Positions 20,756 through 30,976 of a DNA stretch of 64,000 nt are shown piece after piece (within the stretch, counting starts at the first letter, position 1; each line of letters begins with the position of its first letter). The notes under the pieces are model-generated. The model saw only the letters and a program-made list of their open reading frames with translations, was not told the origin of the DNA and did not search any database. A program made the position numbers and the translations under genes. Source of the DNA: Pseudomonas sp. RSB 5.4 (lineage in GTDB: Bacteria > Pseudomonadota > Gammaproteobacteria > Pseudomonadales > Pseudomonadaceae); the NCBI RefSeq assembly GCF_037126175.1, contig NZ_CP146986.1:1392501-1456500 (forward strand). The letters run 5' to 3'.

Positions 20756-21814
20756 TCAGTTCAGGCCAAACACATGCGCCGCACCGAGCACCGACAGTTG
20801 CACCGCGCTGCCGGCGGGCGGCGCGTGCATGCCGGAGCTGCGCACCAGAATCGAACGGGCCGGATCCTCAGTCGCGGACGAGCTCAGTTCAACCGTCAAG
20901 GTGCAGGTATTGCCGGCGAAATCGCGGTCGGTGACCAGCGCATGGCAGCCTTGACTGTCAGACGCCACTTCGGCGATCTGCAATTGTTCGGGGCGCAGCA
21001 TGATCTGCGCGGCGCCGCTGAAGCCGTTGCTGTTCACCGCCACCTGACCCAGATCGCAATGCGCCCAACCTGCCTCGATCCGCGCGGGCAGGACCACTGC
21101 TTCGCCGAGAAAGTGCGCAGTCTGCTCATCATTCGGAAAGCGGTAGAGATCCATCGGATGCCCGGACTGCACCAGCCGGCCGCTGCGCATCACCGCCAAT
21201 TGATCGGCAAACGACAACGCTTCGCTCTGATCGTGGGTCACCAGAATGGTGGTGACGCCGGCGTCTTCGAGCAGGCGCGCGACCATTTTGCGCATGGCAC
21301 TACGCAAACCGGTGTCGAGGGCAGAGAACGGCTCATCGAGCAGCATCAGCCGTGGTTGTTGCGCCAGTGCCCGGGCCAGGGATACGCGCTGTTGCTGACC
21401 ACCGGACAATTCGTGCGGCCAACAGTTGGCCATGTTCGCATCGAGGGCCACGCTGTCCATCAGCTCCAGAATGCGTTGATGGCGCGCGGCGCCGGTCAGG
21501 GCCAGGCCGAAACCGATGTTCGCCGCCACGGTCATGTGCGGGAACAACGCGCCGTCCTGCGGGACGTAGCCGATCTGCCGTTGATAGGCCGGCACCGCGT
21601 GGCTGCGGTCGACCAGCGTCTGGCCGTTGAGCGTGAGGCTGCCGCTGTCGGGAAACTCGAACCCGGCGATCATCCGCAACAGCGTGGTCTTGCCGGAACC
21701 GGAGGGGCCGACGATCACCGTGCGGCTGCCGGTCGGCACGTTGAGGCTGACGTCATCGAGCGCCTTTTGTGCGCCGAAGGTTTTACTGAGGTTGAGCAGT
21801 TCGAGAGCGTTCAT
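20756..21814 (-). CDS. ferric iron ABC transporter, ATP-binding protein (FbpC/PotA type)
   Basis: 352 residues. It has Walker [10 protein letters not shown], the signature [19 protein letters not shown], Walker [13 protein letters not shown] and the H-loop [11 protein letters not shown], followed by a C-terminal TOBE domain (from about 240). It overlaps the permease gene by four bases. It powers uptake of ferric ion delivered by the binding protein encoded at 23410-24423. Confidence 0.9.
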   Translation of the reverse strand: MNALELLNLSKTFGAQKALDDVSLNVPTGSRTVIVGPSGSGKTTLLRMIAGFEFPDSGSLTLNGQTLVDRSHAVPAYQRQIGYVPQDGALFPHMTVAANIGFGLALTGAARHQRILELMDSVALDANMANCWPHELSGGQQQRVSLARALAQQPRLMLLDEPFSALDTGLRSAMRKMVARLLEDAGVTTILVTHDQSEALSFADQLAVMRSGRLVQSGHPMDLYRFPNDEQTAHFLGEAVVLPARIEAGWAHCDLGQVAVNSNGFSGAAQIMLRPEQLQIAEVASDSQGCHALVTDRDFAGNTCTLTVELSSSATEDPARSILVRSSGMHAPPAGSAVQLSVLGAAHVFGLN

Positions 21815-23406
21815 CGGCCAGCGGTACGCCTGGATTGGTGATAGAGAATGGCCGTCAGCGGCAGAGAAAGCAGGATCATCAAGAGCGCGTAGGGCGCTGC
21901 GGCGGCGTAATCGATTTCGCTGGTCATCGCCCAGAAGCCAGTGGCGAGGGTGCGCGTGCCGTTGGGCGCGAGCAGCAGGGTCGCGGTCAGTTCATTGGTG
22001 ATTGCCAGAAATACCAGGGCTGCCCCTGCCGCCGCGCCGGGAGCTGCCAGGCGCACGGTGATCAGCCACAATGCGCGCAACGGCGAGCGGCCAAGGCTTT
22101 GCGCGATGTTTTCCAGTTCGACCGGGGCCTGCGCGAAACCGGCGCGCAGACTGACCAGCGCCCGCGGCAGGAACATCAGCAGATAGGCCAAGAGCACGGT
22201 GATGGTGGTCTGGTAGATCGGCCGGGCGAAATGAATGGTCACGGTGACCAACGCCAACGCAACGACAATGCCGGGTAGCGAACTGGTGATGTAATTGCAG
22301 CCTTCCAGCAAGCGCTGCAGTTTGCCGGGAGAGCGGATTGACAGCCATGCAATGGGAATCGCCGCGATGCTGGTCAGCAACGCGCCGGCCACGCCATACG
22401 ACAACGTCTGCAGCAGGGCCGGCATTAACTCGTCGCCTTGCCAGACCTGCACACCACCGGCCACCAGCCAGCGGCCCAGTGTCAGCAACGGCACACCGAG
22501 CGCCAGCAGGCAGGTCAGCGTTTGCAGGAGTAACGCCAAAGATGTCGCGCCGCGCCCCAGTTGTACGCTGCGCTGATCCCGGGCGCTGCCGGACCCGACT
22601 CGCGCATACCGCGCCTGGCCACGGGCGGCGGATTCAGCCGTGAGCATCGCCAGACAGCACAGCGCCAGAACCCCGGCGAGCATGTTGGCGGCCGGGCCGT
22701 TGAAGGTCGATTTGAACTGATCGAAGATCGCCGTGGTGAAGGTGTCGAAACGGATCATCGCGTACAAGCCGTACTCGGCCAGCAAATGCAGACCGACCAA
22801 CAAGGCTCCACCGCAGATTGCCAGGCGCAATTGCGGCAACACCACCCGAAAGAACACCGCCCAAGGCTTGAGTCCCAAGGATTGCGCAACGTCTTCAATC
22901 GCCGGATCGAGACGACGCAAGGTCGCGGCAATCGGCAAATACAGAAACGGGAAATACGCGATCACCGACACCAGCACGCCGGCGGGCAGACCGTGGATCG
23001 ATGGAATCAGGCTGACCCACGCGTAACTGTGGACGAACGCCGGCACGGCCAACGGTGCGACCGCCAGCACTGACCACAAGCGTCGGCCGGGGAGGTTGCT
23101 GCGTTCGGTCAGCCAGGCCAGGGTTGTCCCGAGCACGATGCACAATGGCAGGGTGATCAGCACCAGCAGCACGGTGTTGATCAGCAATTCGCCGACCCGC
23201 GGGCGAAATATCATGGCTTCGATGGTTGCCCAACCGGTGTACCACGACACGCCGATCACGAACGCAATCGGCAGCAGTGACAACAATGACACCAGCACCG
23301 CCGAGCTCACCACCCACGAGCCGCCGCGCCCGCCAAGCCTGCGGGCAGGGTGGAGGAGGCTGGCGGGGGCCGTCGCAACGGCCGGTGCAGGCAAGGTTTC
23401 GGGCAT
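21811..23406 (-). CDS. ferric iron ABC transporter, permease (FbpB type)
   Basis: 531 residues from ATG 23406 (a GTG immediately before it at 23409 is also possible). It is a fused double permease with about 12 membrane segments and two copies of the BPD permease EAA-type loop (the second around [18 protein letters not shown]). Such fused permeases are typical of Fbp/Sfu iron systems. The frame starts directly after the TAA of the binding-protein gene. Confidence 0.9.
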   Translation of the reverse strand: MPETLPAPAVATAPASLLHPARRLGGRGGSWVVSSAVLVSLLSLLPIAFVIGVSWYTGWATIEAMIFRPRVGELLINTVLLVLITLPLCIVLGTTLAWLTERSNLPGRRLWSVLAVAPLAVPAFVHSYAWVSLIPSIHGLPAGVLVSVIAYFPFLYLPIAATLRRLDPAIEDVAQSLGLKPWAVFFRVVLPQLRLAICGGALLVGLHLLAEYGLYAMIRFDTFTTAIFDQFKSTFNGPAANMLAGVLALCCLAMLTAESAARGQARYARVGSGSARDQRSVQLGRGATSLALLLQTLTCLLALGVPLLTLGRWLVAGGVQVWQGDELMPALLQTLSYGVAGALLTSIAAIPIAWLSIRSPGKLQRLLEGCNYITSSLPGIVVALALVTVTIHFARPIYQTTITVLLAYLLMFLPRALVSLRAGFAQAPVELENIAQSLGRSPLRALWLITVRLAAPGAAAGAALVFLAITNELTATLLLAPNGTRTLATGFWAMTSEIDYAAAAPYALLMILLSLPLTAILYHQSRRTAGR

Positions 23407-23409
23407 CAC

Positions 23410-24423
23410 TTAGAGCAATCCGGCCTGGGTCATCAGCTCGACGGCTTTTTTGCTGTCGAGGGTCGACGCGTCGACTTTCGGCGCATCGAGGGTTTTCAGC
23501 GGTGTCAGTTTCGGGTTGGACGGCGCGCCTTTGCCCACGGCGTACTCGAAGGAGGTGCCGGTTTCGAGAACTTCCTGGCCTTCCTTGCTGGTGATGTATT
23601 TGACGAACGCCTGCGCCTGCTCCGGATGCTTGCTCGATGCCAGGACGCCGGCGCCGGAGGTGCTGACGAATGCGCCCGGATCCTGATGTTTGAAGTAGTA
23701 CAACTTGGTGTTGTTGCTGTTTTCGCCGGTCTTCGACTGATCGACGAAGCTGTAATAGTGATAGATCACGCCGCTGTCGATCTGCCCGGCGTTCACCGCT
23801 TTGAGCACCGCGCTGTTGCCGCGATAGATGGTTGCATTGGTTTTCATGCCCTTGAGCCACTCCAGCGTGGCGGCTTCGCCTTTCTGTTGCAGGACGGCGG
23901 CGACGATCGCCTGGAAGTCGGCGCCAGCCGGGGAGGCGGCCCAGCGGCCTTTCCATGCCGGGGTGGCGAGGTCGAGCAGGGATTTGGGCAGGTCTTTTTC
24001 AGTCAGCTTGCTCGGGTTGTAGACGAACACGGTGGAACGGGCAGCGATGCCGACCCAATTGCCGTGGGCCGGGCGGTAGGCGGAATCGACTTGCTCAAGG
24101 GTCGCGGGCGCCAACGGGGCGAACAGTTTGGCATTGTCCACCAGCACCATCGCCGGGGAGTTCTCAGTGAGGAATACATCTGCCGGCGAGGCGGCGCCTT
24201 CCTGCACGAGCTGGTTGCCCATTTCGGTGTCATCGCCATTGCGAATGGTCACCGGGATCCCGGTTTCCTCGGTGAACCCGGCCACCCAGGCCTTGGTCAG
24301 CGTTTCATGCTGCGCGTTGTAAACCACCAGACCCACCGAGTCGGCGGCAAACGCCTGCCCGGTGCCGAGCAATGCGGTGGCCAGCAATGCGCGCTTGAAG
24401 AAGGATGGAAGGCGTGGATTCAT
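23410..24423 (-). CDS. ferric iron ABC transporter, periplasmic substrate-binding protein (FbpA type)
   Basis: 337 residues with an N-terminal signal peptide (cleavage probably after GQAFA, about residue 26), then the extracellular solute-binding fold starting VGLVVYNAQHETL. Tyrosines such as those in VIYHYYSFVDQ are placed as Fe ligands in this family. It delivers ferric ion to the permease/ATPase pair downstream. It is the first gene of the three-gene operon; the 186-base gap upstream has AT-rich promoter-like sequence, but no Fur box was identified. Confidence 0.9.
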   Translation of the reverse strand: MNPRLPSFFKRALLATALLGTGQAFAADSVGLVVYNAQHETLTKAWVAGFTEETGIPVTIRNGDDTEMGNQLVQEGAASPADVFLTENSPAMVLVDNAKLFAPLAPATLEQVDSAYRPAHGNWVGIAARSTVFVYNPSKLTEKDLPKSLLDLATPAWKGRWAASPAGADFQAIVAAVLQQKGEAATLEWLKGMKTNATIYRGNSAVLKAVNAGQIDSGVIYHYYSFVDQSKTGENSNNTKLYYFKHQDPGAFVSTSGAGVLASSKHPEQAQAFVKYITSKEGQEVLETGTSFEYAVGKGAPSNPKLTPLKTLDAPKVDASTLDSKKAVELMTQAGLL

Positions 24424-24609
24424 TCGGGCAGCTCCTGTTTTTAGACGTTATGAGCAAACCCTCGCAGGAAACAATGCGAACGATTTGCAAGTGTCGAGTC
24501 GCGGCAATGTAGGGTGGCAAATGAGAAAAAAACGTCAAAGAAGCCGTTAATACTTGTCATTGCCATTCAAATTTACCGCGACTCTCCACTTTTGTCTTAA
24601 CGTCATTGC

Positions 24610-26127
24610 TCAGGAGTGGGGGATGTAGGCCACGCTCTGGTCTTCACGCCCGTGGAATAGCTGCTCGCCACAGGTGGGCGTGGTGGTGATGACCTGGTGA
24701 TCAGCCTTCAGCGCATCCAGTGGCACGGCATCACCGGAACGGTATTGCGCGACGAAAATCGTGCGTTGCGGATCCCAATGTTCCCCGCTGGTTCTTTCCA
24801 GCCAGGCGATCAGCGTCGCGGTGTCGCCATTGTGCGGGAAGTCCTGGATCGTTTCCGGTACGTAGTAGAACGGTGCACCACCGGTTTGCAGGTACATCGG
24901 CACTTTGTTGTCGACCTCGATCATGACCATCCGCCATTGATTCAACGGTGCCTGCTGACTGGCCTGTTCGCGAACCTGCTCGCCGAAGCGGATAACACCG
25001 CCGCCGCTGTTGGTCCACGGGTAAAGCACCCCCAGGATCGCGGCGAGCAACACCGTGGTAACGGCGAAGCCGATCTTCAGACCACGACCTGCGCTGTTGC
25101 GAGCGGCCATGCGCCGGGTCACCCACCAGGCTCCCAGCAGTTGCGCGAAGGGCACCAACGGCAAGACGTAATAGCTGCGGCGACTGCCACACGCGGTGAA
25201 GAACAGCATCAGCAACGCGAGCCCCTGAATCAGCCAGCGGGTGTCTGGTTCGATGTGCTTCCAGTTGCGCGCGGCCACCCACAAGGCGATCAACCAGCAC
25301 GGTGCCCATGGCAGGGTGTAAACCGGCAGGTAGATCAAGTAGGTGTAAATCGGCCCGAACTGATCGAACGGCTGAAAAAACCGCACGACGTTTTCGCGCA
25401 GCACCAGGCCGAGGCCGCTCTGTTCGTAGTTGGGCGCACCGTAGAGGTGGGACAACAGGAACGGCGTCATGTAGAACGCCCCGGCGATCAGCAGAGCACC
25501 CAGCAGTCGCAGGTTCAGGTGACGTTTCCAGCGGTGTTCGCTGAGCAGGTGCGGCAGCAGCACCAGCCCCGGCAGAATGAAACCGATCAGGCCTTTGAAC
25601 AGCGATGTCAGCGACAGCAGGCCGAAGAACACCACGTAGCGCCAGAACCGGGTGTCATCCGGGCCACGCCAGTACCACCAGACGGCCGCCAGTACACCGC
25701 AAACGGTGAGGATGTCGGCGGTGGCGACTCGCGCCCAGAACACGAAGTAGAACGTGGTCGCCAGCATCCAGCCGGCGATCAACCCGGTGCCTTTGCGAAA
25801 CAGTTGCTCGCCGATCAGGTACACCAGCCACACGCTGAGCCACGCGGAAATCACCGAAGACAGACGCAACGACCAATGCCCCAGTCCGCCGGTGAACCAC
25901 GAGGTGGCGGTGATCAGCCAGTACGACAGCAGCGGCTTGTCGTAGTACGGGCTGCCCTTGAGATAGGGGTCGAAATAATCGCCGCTTTGCAGCATCTGCA
26001 ACGCGATGTTGGCCCAACGGGTCTCCGGCCCCCACAGCTCACGACTGCCCAACCCCAGTAGTAAAAGCAGGGCAGTCGCTGCCAGCAGAAGCAGCAACTG
26101 CCTCCGTTCAGTCCTGGTCTGGGTCAT
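24610..26127 (-). CDS. GT39-type membrane glycosyltransferase (ArnT-like)
   Basis: 505 residues, polytopic. After a first helix it shows [20 protein letters not shown] and [12 protein letters not shown], the ArnT/PMT loop motifs with the acidic residue as PET. About 11 further membrane helices and a soluble C-terminus follow. It is the second gene of a two-gene operon: its ATG overlaps the stop of arnT2 by four bases. It is only distantly related to the arnT copies and probably glycosylates a different polyprenyl-linked or lipid A acceptor. Confidence 0.82.
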   Translation of the reverse strand: MTQTRTERRQLLLLLAATALLLLLGLGSRELWGPETRWANIALQMLQSGDYFDPYLKGSPYYDKPLLSYWLITATSWFTGGLGHWSLRLSSVISAWLSVWLVYLIGEQLFRKGTGLIAGWMLATTFYFVFWARVATADILTVCGVLAAVWWYWRGPDDTRFWRYVVFFGLLSLTSLFKGLIGFILPGLVLLPHLLSEHRWKRHLNLRLLGALLIAGAFYMTPFLLSHLYGAPNYEQSGLGLVLRENVVRFFQPFDQFGPIYTYLIYLPVYTLPWAPCWLIALWVAARNWKHIEPDTRWLIQGLALLMLFFTACGSRRSYYVLPLVPFAQLLGAWWVTRRMAARNSAGRGLKIGFAVTTVLLAAILGVLYPWTNSGGGVIRFGEQVREQASQQAPLNQWRMVMIEVDNKVPMYLQTGGAPFYYVPETIQDFPHNGDTATLIAWLERTSGEHWDPQRTIFVAQYRSGDAVPLDALKADHQVITTTPTCGEQLFHGREDQSVAYIPHS

Positions 26128-27845
26128 GGCTGGCTCTGACTGAAGATGAGGATTTCGATTTGGCCACGGCGGTAGTGCTTGCCGTCTATTGGCAGCAGTT
26201 CAAGTTGTTGCGCGTCCGATGTGCTGTTGACTCGCATCACCACGCCCACCGAGCCTTTCTTGCGCGCTTCGGTCATCCATTGGCCAACACCTTCCAGGCT
26301 GACCTTGCGTGAGGCCATGGCCGGGTCATCGAGGCCGTACTTGAGCTCGCCAACGGTGTTGAACAGGTCGACTTGCGGGCGGCGCAAGCGCCATGACAAC
26401 GCAGAAGCCGCGCCCAGGTCGTTGCTCAGCAACGAGCTGGTCTGGCTGAGTTCCTGCTGATGTTCGGCGATGAACTGATCCGGCATCTTGCTGTTGACGA
26501 TGGTCGCCGGCATTGCAGCGGGTAGCAGCGCGACAAGCAGGCCGATGCCCAGCGCCGGCATCGCCCACAGCGTCAGAGGTCGCAAGGCTTGCAGCGAACC
26601 GGCAATGATCCAGCCGAGCAATACGATGTAGGCCAGCGACAGGCTGAACATCTCGGTGTTTGCATAGATTTCACGGGTCGCTTGCAGATAAATCAGCGCC
26701 ACCAGCGCGGCGCCGGCCAGCACCACGTTGACCACACCGTTGGTACGCAAGACGCGGCCGTTCTGGTCAGCGAGCCAGTTCATCACGGTGTAGCCCATCA
26801 ACAGGGCCAATGGCAGCAGGCACGGCATGATGTAGGTCGGCAGTTTGCCGCTGCTCGCGCTGAAAAACGCCAGGGGCAGCAGGAACCACAAAGCCAGGAA
26901 GGCGATTTTCGGGTCACGCTTTTCGCGCCAGGTGCGCAACAGCGTCGAAGGCAGCAGCAATGCCCATGGCAAGGTGGCGGCAAACAGCAGCGGCAGATAG
27001 AACCACCATGGCCGTGCATGCTGTGCGTCTTCGCCGGCGGCAAAGCGGCGGATGTGTTCGTGCCAGAAGAAGAACCGCCAGAAATCCGGTTCACGGTAAT
27101 GCACGGCCAGTGCCCAAGGCACGCTGACCAGAGCGGCCACCGCAACGGCGACCAGACCATAACGCACCAGCTCGCCAAAGCGTCGTTGCCAGATCATGTA
27201 GGGCAGGGCGATCAGCACTGGCAGCATCAGGGCGAGGAAACCTTTGGTCATCAGGCCCATGCCACAAGCGAGGCCCAACAACGCCCAGCCGCCCAGGCGC
27301 GCGCGCGGGGTGGTGCTGTCGATGGCAAACCAGATCGCCACCAGGCTGAGATTGACCCACAGGGTGAACTGCGGATCGAGGTTGGCATAGCCGGCCTGAC
27401 CTGCAATCAGGCCGAAGCTCATATAAAGGAGGGCGCACGCTGCGCTGATTCGTGGGTTGTTCCACAGGCGACGGGCCAATAGGTAGGCCAGCCACACGCT
27501 TACGCCGGTGCTGAGCGCCGAGGCGATGCGTACGCCGAACAGGTTTTCACCGAAAATGGCCTGGCCGATGGCGATCATCCAGTAGCCGGCAATCGGTTTT
27601 TCGAAGTAGCGGATGCCCATGAAGTGCGGCGCCACCCAGTTGCCGCTCAGCAGCATTTCCTGGCTGATCTGGCCATAACGGGTTTCATCGGGAATCCACA
27701 GACCGTGAGTCATCAGTGGCAGCAGATAAAAGACCACGAATGCCAGCACCAGACCGGGTATCGCAAAGCGCTCGACCAGGGTGCTCTGGTGGAGGCGCGG
27801 CAAATTCAACGCTGCATGGTGCAGCGGTTTGTTCTCAGACGTCAT
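26124..27845 (-). CDS. arnT: second lipid A aminoarabinose transferase (ArnT paralogue)
   Basis: 573 residues. It is close to ArnT at 12733-14382 through the whole length: [38 protein letters not shown] and the C-terminal [19 protein letters not shown] segment match almost residue for residue. It has about 25 extra N-terminal residues. It should also transfer L-Ara4N (or a variant) to lipid A or core. Its separate location, with its own GT39 partner, suggests separate regulation. Confidence 0.9.
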   Translation of the reverse strand: MTSENKPLHHAALNLPRLHQSTLVERFAIPGLVLAFVVFYLLPLMTHGLWIPDETRYGQISQEMLLSGNWVAPHFMGIRYFEKPIAGYWMIAIGQAIFGENLFGVRIASALSTGVSVWLAYLLARRLWNNPRISAACALLYMSFGLIAGQAGYANLDPQFTLWVNLSLVAIWFAIDSTTPRARLGGWALLGLACGMGLMTKGFLALMLPVLIALPYMIWQRRFGELVRYGLVAVAVAALVSVPWALAVHYREPDFWRFFFWHEHIRRFAAGEDAQHARPWWFYLPLLFAATLPWALLLPSTLLRTWREKRDPKIAFLALWFLLPLAFFSASSGKLPTYIMPCLLPLALLMGYTVMNWLADQNGRVLRTNGVVNVVLAGAALVALIYLQATREIYANTEMFSLSLAYIVLLGWIIAGSLQALRPLTLWAMPALGIGLLVALLPAAMPATIVNSKMPDQFIAEHQQELSQTSSLLSNDLGAASALSWRLRRPQVDLFNTVGELKYGLDDPAMASRKVSLEGVGQWMTEARKKGSVGVVMRVNSTSDAQQLELLPIDGKHYRRGQIEILIFSQSQP

Positions 27846-28140
27846 GACTGGACCTTGGTGCAGTACAAAGTGTGCGTTTCAGTGAAGCGCCTGGCGATTT
27901 CCGTTGCAGGCGCGGCACTGGGTTGAATGAATGCAGAAGCGAGCACGTCCGAAGGGCGTGTCCTGTATTCAGAGAACGGGTCTGCTTCCAGCTTTAAGTT
28001 CTCCTCGGGAAGACAAGCTCTAAAATGAAATATGTCCAGTTGCTCAAAATAAAAAACATTTCTTATTACAATTTCATAGGCGCCAATACCCTGTGCCAGA
28101 GCATTGGCCGAGCTGTTTGTTGCTTGATTAAGTTTGCTGG
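27846..28140. other. intergenic region, no gene seen
   Basis: Upstream of the minus-strand arnT2 operon. It is AT-rich around 28020-28080 and probably carries the arnT2 promoter. A 78-codon plus frame from 28025 lacks a ribosome site and overlaps the ais-like gene, so it is not called. Confidence 0.5.
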
Positions 28141-28821
28141 TTACTTGGTCAATCGCTGCCAGCCTTCGGGGTTCATGATGCCAATGACTTCAAGTTTTCC
28201 TTGTGCATCTATACGGGCTAAAACCGCGCCGCCATATTCGGTGGCGACCGCGCGCGGGTAACCGGTTTGTCTTTCGAAATCGGCGATGCAGCCGCTGTGG
28301 GTCACGAGGATCATGTTCTGCCCCGGGGTCTTGTGCGCCACCAACTCATCGCGCATCGTCGGGCCACAGGTTTCCAGCCATTCTGCCGCCACTGCGTCGC
28401 GACCGAACATGTAATGAGCCGTCTGCGCAGTGCGCGTCAGCGGGCTGGTGAACACTTGGGTCTGCTGCATTCCCAATTGCGTAAAGGCCCGGCCGACGGA
28501 GGCTGCGGAGACACTGCCTGCCTGGGTGATACCGTCTGCCGGACCCAGGCAAATGTTGCTCGAGCGGTCACAGCGTTCGGCGTGGCGCACCAGTGCGACG
28601 ACCTCGCCAGCCTGCCAGGCTTTCACCCATTGCTGTGTGGTAGAGGCGCTGACATAACGCAGGTTGGCAGGTGAACGCTGCAGCCAGACGAAGCCACAAA
28701 TCAGGCTGATCACCAGCACGCCGGCAGCGATGGCGACCCAGGCCCGCGGACGAGAGAGGTACGATCTCTTGGGTGCTGATTGTATTTGTACTAATTCAAC
28801 CACGACGTTGCCCCTTGTCAT
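28141..28821 (-). CDS. Ais/PmrG-like histidine phosphatase (LPS core heptose phosphatase family)
   Basis: 226 residues from ATG 28821; a GTG at 28803 has a better-spaced AAGGGG and may be the true start. One membrane anchor at about 30-50 precedes a histidine-phosphatase domain with VALVRHAERCDRSSN (RHAE catalytic motif), FTSPLTRTAQTA and VTHSGC (second His). The RHAERCDRS form is typical of Ais, which removes phosphate from LPS core heptose and travels with arn genes. It stands upstream of arnT2 on the same strand, with a 295-base gap. Confidence 0.8.
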   Translation of the reverse strand: MTRGNVVVELVQIQSAPKRSYLSRPRAWVAIAAGVLVISLICGFVWLQRSPANLRYVSASTTQQWVKAWQAGEVVALVRHAERCDRSSNICLGPADGITQAGSVSAASVGRAFTQLGMQQTQVFTSPLTRTAQTAHYMFGRDAVAAEWLETCGPTMRDELVAHKTPGQNMILVTHSGCIADFERQTGYPRAVATEYGGAVLARIDAQGKLEVIGIMNPEGWQRLTK

Positions 28822-28985
28822 TCCCGAGTTCCATTCAGTTCACACGCAAAGTGCAACGTAAGCTCCAGGAGGTTAGGTACTTTACGGCGGGTTGCTTGAA
28901 TGGCTGCTGAACACTACGTTCAGAGTCGTGGCGGCGCAGTGAAGAACATGTGAAAAATTTGCGAGAGAGGCGCAGGTATCAACAG

Positions 28986-29022
28986 AAACGGCTATTTGAT
29001 AACTAAACTCAAATAGCCGTTT
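28986..29022. terminator. strong hairpin between divergent genes
   Basis: AAACGGCTATTTGA (28986-28999) and TCAAATAGCCGTTT (29009-29022) form a perfect 14-bp stem with a 9-base loop, followed by TGTTTGC on the plus strand. It looks like a factor-independent terminator, yet no plus-strand gene ends before it. It lies between the ais-like gene and the sensor kinase, so it may end a small RNA or remain from a lost gene. Confidence 0.6.
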
Positions 29023-29137
29023 TGTTTGCTTGAAGCACTTAACAACTGCGCCGGGCAAGGCGAAGCTGCGCGCTTTGGGCAACGTCGTCGCGCCGCCCCT
29101 TGCAGCTCTGACATCAGCACTGGAGTCATTGAACCGG

Positions 29138-30451
29138 ATGGACCTCAAGCAAAGCCTCGCCAATCGGATCGTGATTGTGTTCGCCTTGATGAGCGCGGTG
29201 GTAGCCGGTGTCTTCGCGATGGGCATTGTGGCCACGGTGCATGTCGTCGAGCACAAGTTGACCATGACGGCCCTGAGCGGCGGACTGCGCCGGTTGCTGG
29301 CGATGGACGACATCAACCAGTGGCGCCATGAGCCGGAAAAGAGCGAACTGTTTTTTTTCGAGAACGGTCCGGGGCCCATGGCGCTGACGCCGCAACTGGC
29401 AAAACTGCCCCTGGGGTTTCAGGAGATCACCTTCAACGGTGATGATTTCTACGCCATGGTCGAGGCAGTCGGCGGACGCAAGTATGTGCTGCTGCGCAAT
29501 CAGGAAAGCTTCGAACAACGCGAGCACCTGCTGTTCGTCGTGGTGATTGTCGGGTTCATCCTCAGTGTCATGTTGGCTGTCGCACTCGGCAGGCTGCTGG
29601 CGCGGCAGGTCATGGCGCCGGTGATTCGCCTGGCGGGGCAGGTACGTCATCGCGATCAGTTGATCGCGTTGGCGCCGGCCCTGCATCCGGATTACGCCGA
29701 TGATGAAGTAGGGGAGTTGGCGCTGTCTTTCGACCAGACACTCGGCCGGTTGCGCGAGACTCTGAACCGGGAAAAGCTCTTCACCAGTGACGTGAGCCAC
29801 GAACTGCGCACACCGCTGATGATTCTCGCCAGCTCCTGCGAGCTGTTGCTGGCCAACCCCTCGCTGGATCGACGTTCCACTGAGCAGGTCAAACGCATTG
29901 CCCGGGCCAGCGCTGAAATGCGCCAACTGGTCGAAACCTTCTTGATGCTGGCGCGCAAGCCGGAAGAGCTTGGCACCGAATCCACCTGCACACTCAAATC
30001 TATCGCTGACGCCCAGGTGGAAATCTGGGGGCGATTGATTCGCGAAAAGGGCCTGGAGTTCATTTACGAGCCGCAACTGGCTGGCAGCACGCGCTATGAC
30101 CTGACGTTCTTGCAATCGGTCATGGGCAATCTGTTGCGCAATGCCTGGCACTACACCGATCAGGGCTTCGTCCGGTTGACTCTGCTCAAGGACAGTTTCG
30201 TGGTCGAGGACAGCGGCATCGGTATTCCGGAAGAGAAACGCCAGGCGATGTTTCAGCCATTCGTGCGTGGTGACGAACAGCGCGGTGAAGGGCTTGGCCT
30301 GGGGTTGTCGCTGGTGCAGCGGATCTGCAGCCATCAGCACTGGCAGGTTCAGTTGGTGACTCGCGAACCCAACGGCTGCCGTTTCACCGTCACGCTACCG
30401 GCGGCGACTCAGGACGCCGATGGACAGGTGCGTGAATTGCCCGCCGCTTGA
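29138..30451 (+). CDS. sensor histidine kinase, orphan
   Basis: 437 residues from ATG 29138 (an in-frame TTG at 29129 with TGGAG close by is possible). Domain order: TM1 (about 9-31), a short periplasmic sensor, TM2 (about 140-162), a HAMP-like linker, the H-box FTSDVSHELRTPLMIL, the N-box VMGNLLRNAWHYTD, G1 VEDSGIGIPEEK and G2 GEGLGLGLSLVQR. All kinase boxes are intact. No response regulator lies on either side, unusual for this class. Its place beside arn genes suggests it may sense cationic peptides or envelope stress, but this is inference. It overlaps the convergent pqiC gene by 43 bases. Confidence 0.88.
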   Translation: MDLKQSLANRIVIVFALMSAVVAGVFAMGIVATVHVVEHKLTMTALSGGLRRLLAMDDINQWRHEPEKSELFFFENGPGPMALTPQLAKLPLGFQEITFNGDDFYAMVEAVGGRKYVLLRNQESFEQREHLLFVVVIVGFILSVMLAVALGRLLARQVMAPVIRLAGQVRHRDQLIALAPALHPDYADDEVGELALSFDQTLGRLRETLNREKLFTSDVSHELRTPLMILASSCELLLANPSLDRRSTEQVKRIARASAEMRQLVETFLMLARKPEELGTESTCTLKSIADAQVEIWGRLIREKGLEFIYEPQLAGSTRYDLTFLQSVMGNLLRNAWHYTDQGFVRLTLLKDSFVVEDSGIGIPEEKRQAMFQPFVRGDEQRGEGLGLGLSLVQRICSHQHWQVQLVTREPNGCRFTVTLPAATQDADGQVRELPAA

Positions 30452-30960
30452 TTGATCAGGGCAGCCAGGCGTTTGACGTTGTTCTGTTGCGCGGCCACCA
30501 GGTCATCGATGCTCGGGCCGGACGGTGTTTGCAAGGTTGAATGACACGTCAGCAGAGCATTGTCCGCCGCACCGCTCGGGCGCAGGCGCCACTTGACGTC
30601 GATCAGCCCGTATTGTCCGGGAATCGAGTCAAAACGCTGCACATCAATGCGCACCGAAACGGTGCCGCGACTGCCGGTATTGCTCAGTTGATCGCTCAAC
30701 GCGCTGCGCAACTCATCCGCCAGACTCGCCCCCCACCATTGGGTTTCCAGAATCGCCAGGCCATTGTTGCCCTGACGGATGACAATTTGCGGGCGATCGA
30801 CCTGTGGCGGCACGCTGATCGCCTCGATGGGAATTTGCGCACCGGCCCGGGACGCCGGCAGTTGCACCGGCGTCAGGGTGTGAAAGTTGATCGGCTCGCT
30901 GCGGCAGGCACCCAGCAGCATGAACGCAGCGAGCACGGTGATCTTCAGCGGTAAAGCCAT
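30409..30960 (-). CDS. pqiC: PqiC/YmbA-family outer-membrane lipoprotein
   Basis: 183 residues with a lipoprotein signal peptide; the lipobox is LGAC with Cys19 as lipidated residue. The conserved ABC-type transport auxiliary fold follows (FHTLTPVQLPAS, ISVPPQVDRPQIVIR). PqiC caps the periplasm-spanning PqiB tube at the outer membrane and takes part in lipid traffic. It begins 16 bases after pqiB. Confidence 0.88.
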   Translation of the reverse strand: MALPLKITVLAAFMLLGACRSEPINFHTLTPVQLPASRAGAQIPIEAISVPPQVDRPQIVIRQGNNGLAILETQWWGASLADELRSALSDQLSNTGSRGTVSVRIDVQRFDSIPGQYGLIDVKWRLRPSGAADNALLTCHSTLQTPSGPSIDDLVAAQQNNVKRLAALINQAAGNSRTCPSAS

Positions 30961-30976
30961 GGGGTAGCTCCTGTGC

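Noticed and set aside
28882..29379. 165-codon minus frame
   Set aside because: It runs antisense through the start of the sensor kinase and across the hairpin; low-complexity translation with no motif.
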